From Thalassobaculum litoreum DSM 18839 (lineage in GTDB: Bacteria; Pseudomonadota; Alphaproteobacteria; Thalassobaculales; Thalassobaculaceae): a stretch of DNA of 64,000 nt. Made by a program: the position numbers and the translations under genes. How positions within the stretch are numbered: the first letter of the stretch is position 1; the number at the start of each line of letters is the position of its first letter. This document shows, in pieces, positions 44,962-53,552 of this stretch. Location: assembly GCF_900102465.1 (NCBI RefSeq), contig NZ_FNBW01000004.1, positions 186,001-250,000 of the forward strand, written 5' to 3'. Under the pieces are notes generated by a model, which saw nothing but the letters and a program-made list of their open reading frames with translations, was not told the origin of the DNA and ran no database searches.

Positions 44962-45321
44962 TCAGGTGGTTTCGAGCCGGGTGTCGTGCGGATCCCGCTT
45001 GGGCCATTCCGGCAGCTTGCGGCCGGTGACCTCCTCCAGGGTGGTGCGGGCGTTCTCGATGATCATCCGCGATTTTGCCGAGATGCGGTCGCAGCCCTGG
45101 ATGGCGGCGACGACCTCCGGCTGGCAGACGATCAGCATCAGTTCCTCCATGCTTTCGCTGAGATCGACCGAGCCGGCGATGATCCGGGCGTTGCCGTCGC
45201 GTTCATCCGCCGCACCGGTCCAGGACATGGTGCCGATCTGCGAGGGGTTGGCGCCCCGCCGATAGGACCAGAGCTCGCCGTTCGGGCGCATCTTCCAGGG
45301 ACCGGGCGTATAGCGTGGCAC
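44962..45321 (-). CDS. Unknown protein with TPGPW N-terminus
   Basis: 119-residue protein starting MPRYTPGPWKMRPNGELWS. A TPGPW-type opening followed by a short variable loop and a small ARIIAGSVDL-like strand occurs in many small phage and plasmid proteins of unknown function, but I see no other phage gene in the window. The middle segment contains a SMEELMLIVCQPEVV helix. It shares a strand and spacing with 44442-44939 and probably an operon. Confidence 0.72.
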   Translation of the reverse strand: MPRYTPGPWKMRPNGELWSYRRGANPSQIGTMSWTGAADERDGNARIIAGSVDLSESMEELMLIVCQPEVVAAIQGCDRISAKSRMIIENARTTLEEVTGRKLPEWPKRDPHDTRLETT

Positions 45322-45396
45322 GTTGCATCCTCCCTCGCGGTTCCGGCAATCGTAGAGCGCGGGGGGCCTGGGCTCAATCGCCCAGGGGAATGCGCT

Positions 45397-46470
45397 TCAG
45401 CTCGCCTCGGCGGGCTTGGTCAGGCTCTCCGCCGTCGCGGTCAGCCGTTCCATCTCCCAGTCGGAGATCCGGAAGGCCCAGGTCTCGGTCTGCTCGCGGT
45501 GCTTCTCGGCCAGGGCGCGCGCCTCCTCCGGAGCACCCGACGGCACCGTGATGCGCACCCGCATCCAGCGGGTCGGCGCCTCGGCGCCGTCCGCCGATGG
45601 GGCTTCGGCGAACTCGGCGGTGTAGAGGATGCCGTCCCGGGTGGTGAACTCGGCATGCCCCAGGGCCGGATCGAAGGTCAGCCCGTCGGCGGTGCGCACG
45701 TCGTCGAACATCAGCTTGTCGAGGACGGTCGCGGCGTTGTTGACAGCATACTGGGAGTCGACCGTCCGGCCGTCGGGCAGGTCGACGATCCGGAAGTCGC
45801 GGCCGTCGGCCGACACCCGCTCCAGCTCGGTGCGCACGCCCGTATCGGTGACCAGCAGCGCCCGGCGGATCGAGGCCTGAGGCACGTCGACCACCTCGCG
45901 GAACAGCCAGAGCGGCGCCTTGCCCTTGATCTCCAGGGAGCCCTCGGCCAGGTAGGTCTGGGTCTCGTCGGTGCGGCGCACATAGACCATGGGATCGCCG
46001 CCGGAGAGGCTTTCCCGGCGTTTGCCCACATGGAGGTCCACCAGGGTCTCGCCGTCGGCGGTGGTGATCACCAGCCGCGAGGCCTTCGAGCCCTCCTGGG
46101 CGACGTCGCGCAGCTCGAGCCGGTCGAACCGTCCCGGATCGGCGGTCTTGCGCTCGATCAGCTCGAGCTGGCCGATATCGAACAGCAGCTTGCGCATGGT
46201 ATCGGTGCGGGCCGGGTAACCGTCGCGCTGCTGCAGGATCCAGCCGTCGCCGGTGCGCACGATGGAGATGGTGCCGTCCTCGTTGTCCTCGGCCCGGATC
46301 ACCTCGATCTGGTGGACCTCGGACGCGCGGCGGTCGAACTCCGGATACAGCGTTTCCGCCTGGACCTCGGTGCGGACCTCCGACAGCCGGTCGACCATCG
46401 CCACCGCCGCGCCGATCGCGGTCAGCAGGGTCAGGGATCCGAGCAGGGTGACGGTGCGTCGGGTGATCAT
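45397..46470 (-). CDS. DUF4340 domain-containing membrane-associated protein
   Basis: 357-residue protein. Residues 1-30 hold a hydrophobic anchor (MITRRTVTLLGSLTLLTAIGA). The remainder has DUF4340 repeats: RASEVHQIEVIR, WILQQRDGYPARTDTMRKLLFDIGQLELIERKTADP, and DGETLVDLHVGKR. This domain accompanies Gld-type ABC transporters as an extracytoplasmic partner. The start at 46470 gives the signal anchor. It is the last gene of the ABC operon, 10 bp after the GldG-like gene. Confidence 0.88.
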   Translation of the reverse strand: MITRRTVTLLGSLTLLTAIGAAVAMVDRLSEVRTEVQAETLYPEFDRRASEVHQIEVIRAEDNEDGTISIVRTGDGWILQQRDGYPARTDTMRKLLFDIGQLELIERKTADPGRFDRLELRDVAQEGSKASRLVITTADGETLVDLHVGKRRESLSGGDPMVYVRRTDETQTYLAEGSLEIKGKAPLWLFREVVDVPQASIRRALLVTDTGVRTELERVSADGRDFRIVDLPDGRTVDSQYAVNNAATVLDKLMFDDVRTADGLTFDPALGHAEFTTRDGILYTAEFAEAPSADGAEAPTRWMRVRITVPSGAPEEARALAEKHREQTETWAFRISDWEMERLTATAESLTKPAEAS

Positions 46471-46480
46471 CGCAGCCTCC

Positions 46481-48457
46481 TCACGCGCCGGCGTCGGCGG
46501 TTTCGATCCGCCGCCGGCGCCGTCTTGCACGGATCACGGACAGGGCAAGGGCGAACAGCGCCACCAGGATCGGCATCAGCGCGATGTTGATGAACTGCAG
46601 CTCGCGCTCCAGCCGCTCCACGTCGGAGCGCAGGGAAGCCTGGACGCCCCGCAGCTCGCTGCGGATCCGCAGCACGTCGCCCTGGAGCTGGCGCATGGTC
46701 GCCTGCTCCTCCTCGCTGAGCGCCACCGGACCGCCGGTCGACCCGTCACGCTCGCGCAGGCCGCGCAGCTTCTTCTGGGTCTCCTCCAGGGTGTTGCGCA
46801 GCTCCTGCTCCTTCGCCTGGTAGGTGCGGTCGGCGTCGCGCTTGAGCGTCTCCATCACCTCGAAGGGACGGTAGGTGCTGCCCTGGCCCCGCAGGTCCAG
46901 CAGGGCCGACGAGCCGGTCATGGCGTCCAGCGCGTTGGCGACGAAGTCGCCGTTGCCGGCCCCCGGGACCGCGACCCGCTGACCCTGGAAGTTCTGGTAG
47001 TTGACCCAGAACCGGTCGTCCAGCAGGTCGGTATCGGCGATCACCATCACGTCGATCGGGCCGGCCGACGCCTCGCGGACCACGTCGAAATCGTGGCGCA
47101 GCTCGGGATTGCCGCCCTCCACCGCTTCCGGCTGGCCGTCGGGAAACGCCGTCGGCACCTCGCCGGTCAGCGTCCCGGCGATGACGAAGCGCTCCGGCCC
47201 GGCCCGGTACTGGTTGAGCAGCGCCTGCGGGTTGGGGCGCTGGGTCGCCACCTGCTTCACGTCGAACAGGGTGGAGCCGGGGCTGGAGGTCAGCAGCGGC
47301 TCCAGCGTGAGCGGCGAGCCTTCCTTGAGCTTCAGGTAGCCCGCACTGGCCACGGCCACGCTGTCCACCTGGGCGGTGATCGGCGAGTCGCCGTCGAGGT
47401 TCGGTCCGCGCAGCAGCAGCCACGGCACGTAGGTGACGTAGCCGGTGCCGGTCGCATTGCCGACCCGTCGGCCGGCGAAGCGGTCGGCGACGACCTTGTC
47501 GGTCGGCATCTCCAGACCCCAGGCCTCGAACATCTCGTCGAGCGAGCTGGCGGCGCCGTTGACCGGCCCGTTCGCGGCCTGCCAGCCGTCCGCCTCGGAA
47601 TAGGGGTCGACGAAGATCACCGCCTTGCCGCCGCCCAGGATGTACTGGTCGATGGCGAAGCGGGTGCGCTCGGGCAGGGTCTTGGGATGGATCACCATCA
47701 GGATCGAGATGTCGTCGGGGATGACCTCGACCTCCTCGTCCAGTTCCTCGACCTCCAGGACCTCCTCGATCCGGGTGGTCACCAGGGCCGGCGGAAGCTG
47801 CTCCGGCCGGCCGCCCTGGCCCATGCGCACGTCCATGGTGATCTTCTTGTTGCCGAGGATGCCGACCTTGCCGGTCGTGCCCGTCGACAGGGCGTAGATC
47901 ATCTTGGTGATGTCGTATTCGAGGAAGGCTTCGCGGTCCGGCTGGAAGAACGCCACCTGCTCCACGTCGTCGGTGGTGTTGGTGCCGACCAGGCCGAAGA
48001 ACACGTTGCCGTCGACCCCTTCCAGGGCGACCGACTGCAGGCCGTAGGAGACCGCGCGGTCCTCCACCGGGGTGAAGGGCTCGGGGTCGTAGATCTCCAG
48101 CACGATCTTGCCGCGCGAGCGGTCGGCGTATTCCTGCAGCATGTCGCGCACCCGCTCGGCGTAAACGCCGTAGGTCGGGTACTGGCTGCCCAGCCGCTTG
48201 GAGTAATAGAACTGCAGGGTGATCGGCTCCTCGAGCTGGCTCAGCACCCGCTCGGTGGCGGGCGACAGGGAGAACAGCTGATCCTCCGTCAGATCGACCC
48301 GGTAGCTGGTCAGCGAGAAGGCGGCCAGCACGTTGATCGACACGAACAGGGCGGCCAGCAGGAACAGCGCGATCGCCGTCAGCCGGTTCTGCGGTGCGGG
48401 TCGGGCCTTCTTGGCCTTGGTGCCGGCGGCGGGGGCGTCGACGGTAGCCATGGTCAT
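46481..48457 (-). CDS. GldG-family ABC-type transport protein
   Basis: 658-residue protein. A membrane helix at about 28-50, then the extracytoplasmic GldG (PF09822) domain: SLTSYRVDLTEDQLFSLSPATERVL, FYYSKRLGSQYPTYGVYAERV, and LMVIHPKTLPERTRFAIDQYILGGG; a coiled-coil at about 535-625; and a second helix near 630-648. The start overlaps the permease stop (ATGA), so translation is coupled. In gliding Bacteroidetes GldF-GldG form a membrane complex with the ATPase GldA; other bacteria have the same set without gliding. Confidence 0.92.
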   Translation of the reverse strand: MTMATVDAPAAGTKAKKARPAPQNRLTAIALFLLAALFVSINVLAAFSLTSYRVDLTEDQLFSLSPATERVLSQLEEPITLQFYYSKRLGSQYPTYGVYAERVRDMLQEYADRSRGKIVLEIYDPEPFTPVEDRAVSYGLQSVALEGVDGNVFFGLVGTNTTDDVEQVAFFQPDREAFLEYDITKMIYALSTGTTGKVGILGNKKITMDVRMGQGGRPEQLPPALVTTRIEEVLEVEELDEEVEVIPDDISILMVIHPKTLPERTRFAIDQYILGGGKAVIFVDPYSEADGWQAANGPVNGAASSLDEMFEAWGLEMPTDKVVADRFAGRRVGNATGTGYVTYVPWLLLRGPNLDGDSPITAQVDSVAVASAGYLKLKEGSPLTLEPLLTSSPGSTLFDVKQVATQRPNPQALLNQYRAGPERFVIAGTLTGEVPTAFPDGQPEAVEGGNPELRHDFDVVREASAGPIDVMVIADTDLLDDRFWVNYQNFQGQRVAVPGAGNGDFVANALDAMTGSSALLDLRGQGSTYRPFEVMETLKRDADRTYQAKEQELRNTLEETQKKLRGLRERDGSTGGPVALSEEEQATMRQLQGDVLRIRSELRGVQASLRSDVERLERELQFINIALMPILVALFALALSVIRARRRRRRIETADAGA

Positions 48458-49200
48458 TCCGCCTTCTTCAGGTCGACGATCAGCGCATTGGCGGCCAGCG
48501 CCAGCACGATCACGGAGGCGAAGAAGATCGCGTCGCGCAGGTCGATGACGCCGCGGGCGATCGACTGGAAGTGGGTCAGGAAGCCGAAGCCGGACACGAT
48601 GTCGACCACGGTAGCCGGCAGGAACGACCGGATCGCGTCGAGCACCACGTTGGAGCCGGCCAGGGTGAACACGAACAGCACCGCCGTCGTCACCACGAAG
48701 GCGATGACCTGGTTCTTGGTGGTGGCCGAGATCATCGAGCCGACCGCCAGAAAGGCGCCGGCCATCAGCAGGCTGCCGATATAGGAGGCGGCGATCACCC
48801 CGTTATCCGGATTGCCGAGCTGGTTCACCGTGATCCACAGCGGGAAGGTGAGCGCCAGCGCGATGCCGGTGAAGATCCAGGCGGCCAGATACTTGCCGAC
48901 CACCGCCTCGACCATGGTCACCGGCAGGGTCAGGAACAGCTCGATCGTGCCGGTCCGCCGCTCCTCCGCCCACAGGCGCATGGAGAGTGCCGGCACTAGG
49001 AACAGGTAGAGCCAGGGATGGAAGGTGAAGAACGGCTGCAGGTCGGCCTGCCCCCGGTCCATCCAGCCGCCGACGAAGAACGTCATCGCCCCGGCCAGGA
49101 TCAGGAAGATGACGATGAAGATATAGGCCAGCGGCGTGGCGAAATACGCCTTCAGCTCGCGCGCCGTCACCAGCCAGACGTTGCGTCCGGTCCTAGACAT
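48454..49200 (-). CDS. ABC-2 family permease, GldF-like
   Basis: 248-residue inner-membrane permease with six predicted helices. The N-terminal TARELKAYFATPLAYIFIVIFL opening is typical of the ABC-2/GldF family, as is the RLWAEERRTGTIELFLTLPV cytoplasmic block. It overlaps the ATPase gene by 8 bp and the GldG-like gene by 4 bp. Together they make a four-gene unit. Confidence 0.93.
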   Translation of the reverse strand: MSRTGRNVWLVTARELKAYFATPLAYIFIVIFLILAGAMTFFVGGWMDRGQADLQPFFTFHPWLYLFLVPALSMRLWAEERRTGTIELFLTLPVTMVEAVVGKYLAAWIFTGIALALTFPLWITVNQLGNPDNGVIAASYIGSLLMAGAFLAVGSMISATTKNQVIAFVVTTAVLFVFTLAGSNVVLDAIRSFLPATVVDIVSGFGFLTHFQSIARGVIDLRDAIFFASVIVLALAANALIVDLKKAE

Positions 49201-49930
49201 TGGCCGTCACCTCCCGGAATACGTCGTCCAGATTGCCGCTGGTCGAGCGGCCGCGCAGCTCGGCCGGGGTGCCGTCGGCGACGATCCGGCCGCGGGCGAT
49301 GATCACCGCGCGGGTGCAGACCGCGTCGACCTCCTCCAGGATGTGGGTGGAGATCACGATCGCCTTGGTCGCGGCCATCTCCTTGATCAGCTTGCGGACC
49401 TCGAACTTCTGGTTCGGATCCAGGCCGTCGGTCGGCTCGTCCAGAATCAGCACCGGCGGATTGTGCAGCAGCGCCTGGGCCAGGCCGACCCGGCGCTTGA
49501 AGCCCTTGGACAGGGTCTCTATCGGCTGGTGCGCCACTTCCTTGAGCTGGGTCTTGGCCATGGCGTCGGCCACCCGCTCCCCCCGCTCGGCCCCGTCGAA
49601 GCCGCGGATGGCGCCGATGAAGTCCAGGAAGGCCAGGACCGTCATGTCGGGATAGGCCGGCGCGCCTTCCGGCAGGTAGCCGATGGCGCTCTTCGCGGCG
49701 ATCGGATGGCTCAGCACGTTGTGGCCGCAGACGATGGCGGTGCCGGCATCGGGCGCCAGGAAGCCGCAGATCATCTTCATCGTGGTCGACTTGCCGGCGC
49801 CGTTGGGGCCGAGAAAGCCCAGGACCTCGCCCTGCTCCAACTCGAAACTGAGGCCGTCGACCGCGGTCTTGCGGGCATTCGCCGGGCCGAAGCTCTTATG
49901 CAGTCCGCGCACGGACAACGCTGTCGTCAT
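49193..49930 (-). CDS. ABC transporter ATP-binding protein, GldA-like
   Basis: 245-residue ABC ATPase. Walker A is GPNGAGKST at about 41-49, the Q-loop is around 84-90, the signature is LSKGFKRRVGLAQALL, Walker B is VLILDEPTDGLDP, and the H-loop His is in ISTHILEE. Its signature has FKRR instead of the more usual QQQR form, as in other ABC-2 exporters. It is the first gene of the operon, divergent from the adenylate cyclase. Confidence 0.95.
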   Translation of the reverse strand: MTTALSVRGLHKSFGPANARKTAVDGLSFELEQGEVLGFLGPNGAGKSTTMKMICGFLAPDAGTAIVCGHNVLSHPIAAKSAIGYLPEGAPAYPDMTVLAFLDFIGAIRGFDGAERGERVADAMAKTQLKEVAHQPIETLSKGFKRRVGLAQALLHNPPVLILDEPTDGLDPNQKFEVRKLIKEMAATKAIVISTHILEEVDAVCTRAVIIARGRIVADGTPAELRGRSTSGNLDDVFREVTANV

Positions 49931-50043
49931 GGGACGCTCATCTGATGTGCGTGACGTAACCGATGGTTGGGTCCGTCATTTATCGAAATTACAGCGAAAT
50001 TCAAGACATTAGGCTATTGTCGCCGGGTGGCGGGAGCAGACGG

Positions 50044-51768
50044 ATGACGGCAATCGACATGCAGCGGCGGAGCGGTCGTCCGGAGCGGCGCATTTCCTGG
50101 TCCCCCATCATCTCCCGAATCCGGCTCTACACGGGCCTCGTACTGTTCACATACGTGAGCGCACACTTGGCGAATCATGTGGCGGGATTGTGGTCGCTCG
50201 CCGCCCTGGATGCCGGGCTCGCGCTGATCGCGTCCGTCGTCCGCACCCAGGCCGTCTCAATCCTGCTCTATGGCAGCGTCCTGCTGCACATGCTGATCGC
50301 GCTGCGGGCGATCTACTACCGCGACTCGCTGAAGGCCATGGCGGTGCCGGAGGTGGTGCAGCTCGCCCTCGGCCTGACCATCCCGCTGCTGGTGCTGCGC
50401 CACGTCCTGAGCAACCGGCTGATGCACGAGCTCTACGGCCTCAGCGACGACCATACCTGGGTGCTGCTGAACCTGTGGGTCTTCGATCCGGTGGGGGCGG
50501 TAAACCAGTCGGCGGCGGTGCTGGTCGCCTGGGCCCATGGTTGCGTCGGCCTGCATCTCTGGCTGCGCTTTGCCGCCTGGTACGACCGGGCGAAGTCCTG
50601 GCTGCTGTCGGCGGCGGTGTTGCTGCCTGCCCTGTCGCTGGCCGGATTCGTCGCCGCCGGAATGACGGTGGTGGACCTGGCGGCGACCCCGGGCTGGCTG
50701 CCGCTCGCCGTCGGCTCCGCCAATCTGCCGGACAACGCGACCATCGCCGCCTGGCTGCTGCGGTTCGATCAGATCAAGGCGGGCTATGCGAGCGTGGTGA
50801 TGTTCGCCTTCGCCGCGCGTTGGGTGCGCCTGGCGCTGCACCGGCGCAGCCAGGGGGTGCGGGTCGGTTACGGCGCCGGCCGGTCGGTGCAGGCGATTCG
50901 CGGCATGACCCTGCTCGATGTCAGCCGCATGCACGGCATCCCGCATGCGTCGGTCTGCGGCGGGCGCGGGCGCTGCTCGACCTGCCGGGTGCGGATCTCG
51001 CGCGGGCTGGAGAACATGCCGGCGCCCGACGATGCGGAAGCGAAGGTGCTGCACCGGATCTCCGCCCCGCCGAATGTGCGGCTCGCCTGCCAGGCCCGGG
51101 TGGTCGACGACCTGGAGATCACGCCGCTGCTGCCGCCGCATAATACGGGGCTGGCGGAGACGAGGGGCGGGCCGAGCTACCTGCAGGGCCGAGAGCTGGA
51201 GATCGCGGTGCTGTTCGCCGATATCCGTGGCTTCACCACCCTGTCGGAGGAGCGGTTGCCCTATGACGTGGTGTTCATCCTGAACCGGTACTTCGCCGAG
51301 ATGGGGGCGGCGATCGAGGGCGCCGGCGGCCGGATCGACAAGTTCATCGGCGACGGGATCATGGCGCTGTTCGGGGTGAACGGCGACCCGGAGGAGGGCG
51401 CGCGCCAGGCGGTGGCGGCGGCGCGCGACATGGCCCGGCGGCTGGTCGATCTGAACGAATCCCTGGCCGGAGACCTGGAAACGCCGCTGCGCATCGGCAT
51501 CGGCCTGCATCTCGGCACGGCCATTGTCGGCGAGATGGGCTACGGGCGGGTGCGTGGGGTGACGGCGGTCGGCGACACGGTGAACACGGCCAGCCGGCTG
51601 GAGGCCCTGACCAAGGATTTCGGCGCCCAGCTCATCGTGTCGGCGGCGCTGGCGCGGGCGTCGGGCGTGGCCTTTGGCAGCTATCCGACCCATGAGATCG
51701 AGGTGCGGGGACGGGATCAGGCGATGGTGATCCACACGGTGGCCGATGCGACCGAGCTGGGGGTGTAG
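50044..51768 (+). CDS. Membrane adenylate cyclase with succinate-dehydrogenase-like anchor and [2Fe-2S] domain
   Basis: 574-residue multidomain protein. Residues 28-260 are a transmembrane module resembling the heme-b anchor of succinate dehydrogenase, with candidate heme histidines His41, His45, His82, His120, His165 and His171. Residues 270-365 are a ferredoxin domain with Cys305, Cys311, Cys314 and Cys349 in an adrenodoxin-like pattern. Residues 385-574 are a class III nucleotide cyclase with metal aspartates Asp393 and Asp437, Lys433 and the Asn514/Arg518 pair. Sinorhizobium CyaC is a redox-regulated adenylate cyclase with a quinone-responsive diheme-B membrane anchor, and this protein probably works alike, coupling the quinone pool to cAMP. 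Start 50044 has GGGAG upstream. Confidence 0.9.
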   Translation: MTAIDMQRRSGRPERRISWSPIISRIRLYTGLVLFTYVSAHLANHVAGLWSLAALDAGLALIASVVRTQAVSILLYGSVLLHMLIALRAIYYRDSLKAMAVPEVVQLALGLTIPLLVLRHVLSNRLMHELYGLSDDHTWVLLNLWVFDPVGAVNQSAAVLVAWAHGCVGLHLWLRFAAWYDRAKSWLLSAAVLLPALSLAGFVAAGMTVVDLAATPGWLPLAVGSANLPDNATIAAWLLRFDQIKAGYASVVMFAFAARWVRLALHRRSQGVRVGYGAGRSVQAIRGMTLLDVSRMHGIPHASVCGGRGRCSTCRVRISRGLENMPAPDDAEAKVLHRISAPPNVRLACQARVVDDLEITPLLPPHNTGLAETRGGPSYLQGRELEIAVLFADIRGFTTLSEERLPYDVVFILNRYFAEMGAAIEGAGGRIDKFIGDGIMALFGVNGDPEEGARQAVAAARDMARRLVDLNESLAGDLETPLRIGIGLHLGTAIVGEMGYGRVRGVTAVGDTVNTASRLEALTKDFGAQLIVSAALARASGVAFGSYPTHEIEVRGRDQAMVIHTVADATELGV

Positions 51769-51797
51769 GGGACCTCGCCGCTTCTCTCCACTCAACC

Positions 51798-51911
51798 CGT
51801 CTCCCCGGCCTCGTGCCGGGGCCCAGGGTGACGCTTGCCGGAACGCTTCGGAACCCTCCCGGGAGATCCAGTCGCCCCGCTCCCGGATCCCGGCGCAAGG
51901 CCGGGAAGACG
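51798..51911. repeat. Intergenic inverted repeat, family A (copy 3)
   Basis: Arms at 51798-51824 and 51885-51911 in the inverted orientation. The right arm (GGATCCCGGCGCAAGGCCGG then GAAGACG) is nearly identical to that at 14475-14501. The left arm has drifted. Together with 51951-52051 it fills the 317-bp gap before cysS. Confidence 0.75.
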
Positions 51912-51950
51912 ATTCGGTCAGACATGATCTGTCCAAAGAGACTGTGTCGT

Positions 51951-52051
51951 CCGGTCCTTCGACACGCCCCGGCTCATCGCCGGGCTGCTCAGGGTGAGGT
52001 CTCTAGAGCAGCACCTTGGACTTAGGTTCGGGGGACGTGTCGAAGGGCCGG
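51951..52051. repeat. Inverted repeat with CCTTCGACACG arms (family C)
   Basis: Left arm CCGGTCCTTCGACACGCCCC (51951-51970) and right arm 52031-52051 are inverted with two differences. The centre holds CTCAGGGTGAGG, typical of a class of dispersed palindromes. A weaker relative, CCGGCCCTTCGGCACGG, lies at about 59287-59303. No gene is visible in this gap. Confidence 0.65.
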
Positions 52052-52085
52052 CGATCGGCGACCGAAGATCCCGATCAAACGACTG

Positions 52086-53483
52086 CTACCCGGCCCGCTT
52101 CCACGTGGTTCCACCGGCGCCGTCTTCCAGTTCGATGCCGCGGGCCTTCAGGTCGTCGCGGATGCGGTCCGCCTCGGCGAAGTTCTTGTCCTTGCGGGCC
52201 TCGATGCGGGCGGCGATCAGGGCCTCTATCTCTTCCACGTCGTCGCCGGCCTCGCCCTTGAACCAGGCGTCGGTGTCGCCCTGGAGCAGGCCGAGGAGCT
52301 CGCCCCAGACCAGCAGCTTGCCCATCAGCTCCGGGATCTGCCGGCTGCGATGATGATCGAGCGCGATGTTCAGCTCCCGTGCCACCTGGTGCAGCGCGCC
52401 GATGGCCAGCGGCGTGTTCAGGTCGTCGCACAGGGCGGCCAGCACCGGGTTGTCGTTGCGGTCGAGGTTCCAGTCCGGATAGTGCCCGTCATTGGCCGCC
52501 CGGTGCAGGGCGCCGTACAGTTTGTCGAGCTGGGTCTTTGCTTCCTTCAACCCGGCCTTGGAGAAGTCCAGCGGCTGGCGGTAATGGGCCGAGAGCAGCA
52601 GCAGCCGGACCGCCTCGCCCGGCCATTCCTGGAGCATGTCGTGGACGGTGTAGAAGTTGCCCAGCGACTTCGACATCTTCTCGCCTTCGACCGTCACGAA
52701 GCCGTTATGCATCCAGTAATTCGCCATGGTCGCGTGGCCGAAGGCGCAGCGGGTCTGGGCGATCTCGTTCTCATGGTGCGGGAAGATCAGGTCGAGCCCG
52801 CCGCCATGGATGTCGAACACCTCGCCCAGATGCTCCGCCGCCATGGCCGAGCATTCGATGTGCCAGCCCGGCCGGCCGCGGCCCCAGGGGCTGTCCCATC
52901 CGGGCTGGTCGTCGGCGCTCGGCTTCCACAGCACAAAATCGGCCGGGTCGCGCTTGTACGGGGCGACGTCGACCCGGGCGCCGGCGATCATCTCGTCCCG
53001 GTCGCGGCGCGAGAGCTGACCGTAATCCGTCATCGACGGCACGTTGAACAGCACGTGGCCGTCCGCCGCATAGGCGTGGCCGCGCTCGATCAGCCGCTCG
53101 GCCAGGGCGATCATCTGGCCCACATGCCCGGTGGCGCGGGGCTGCACGTCCGGCCTGTTCACGCCGATGGCGGCCATGTCGGCGTTGTAGATCTCCGTCG
53201 TCTCGTGCGTCAGCGCCTCGATCGCCACGCCGCGCTCCTTGGCACGGGTCATGATCTTGTCGTCGATATCGGTGATGTTGGCGACGTGGGTCACATGCTC
53301 GGCACCGTAGAGGTCGCGCAGCACGCGGATCAGCACGTCGAACACCACGGCGGGGCGGGCGTTGCCCACATGGGCGTAGTCGTAGACCGTCGGGCCGCAG
53401 ACATAGACGCGCACGTTCGACGGGTCGATCGGGGTGAAGACCTGCTTCTCGCGCAGGAGCGTGTTGGTGATCTTGAGATCCAT
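52086..53483 (-). CDS. cysS: Cysteinyl-tRNA synthetase
   Basis: 465-residue class I synthetase that charges tRNA-Cys. The HIGH-like motif is YAHVGNARPAVVFD at about 35-48, the zinc region is ICGPTVYDY-like VCGPTVYDY plus later Cys/His, and KMSKSLGN is at about 268-275. The ECSAMAAEHLG and FPHHENEIAQTR blocks are diagnostic. It is downstream of gltX with a 141-bp gap containing a leader ORF ending in Cys-Arg, so expression is likely controlled by cysteine supply. GGAGTCCGAGAC lies before the ATG. Confidence 0.97.
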   Translation of the reverse strand: MDLKITNTLLREKQVFTPIDPSNVRVYVCGPTVYDYAHVGNARPAVVFDVLIRVLRDLYGAEHVTHVANITDIDDKIMTRAKERGVAIEALTHETTEIYNADMAAIGVNRPDVQPRATGHVGQMIALAERLIERGHAYAADGHVLFNVPSMTDYGQLSRRDRDEMIAGARVDVAPYKRDPADFVLWKPSADDQPGWDSPWGRGRPGWHIECSAMAAEHLGEVFDIHGGGLDLIFPHHENEIAQTRCAFGHATMANYWMHNGFVTVEGEKMSKSLGNFYTVHDMLQEWPGEAVRLLLLSAHYRQPLDFSKAGLKEAKTQLDKLYGALHRAANDGHYPDWNLDRNDNPVLAALCDDLNTPLAIGALHQVARELNIALDHHRSRQIPELMGKLLVWGELLGLLQGDTDAWFKGEAGDDVEEIEALIAARIEARKDKNFAEADRIRDDLKARGIELEDGAGGTTWKRAG

Positions 53484-53512
53484 GTCTCGGACTCCGGTGG
53501 GTCTGGTTCAGG

Positions 53513-53552
53513 CTGTCGGCGGGCGCGAAAGCGCAGGCGCGATCAGCGACAG
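53513..53552 (-). promoter_or_regulatory. Possible attenuator stem covering the leader Cys codon
   Basis: On the minus strand CTGTCG (53552-53547), which includes the leader's Cys codon TGT, can pair with CGACAG (53518-53513) downstream. The 28-base loop contains two TCGCGCC direct repeats. A ribosome stalled at the Cys codon would prevent the pairing. The stem is only six pairs and no T-run follows, so control, if real, would be translational or Rho-linked rather than by intrinsic termination. Confidence 0.3.
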
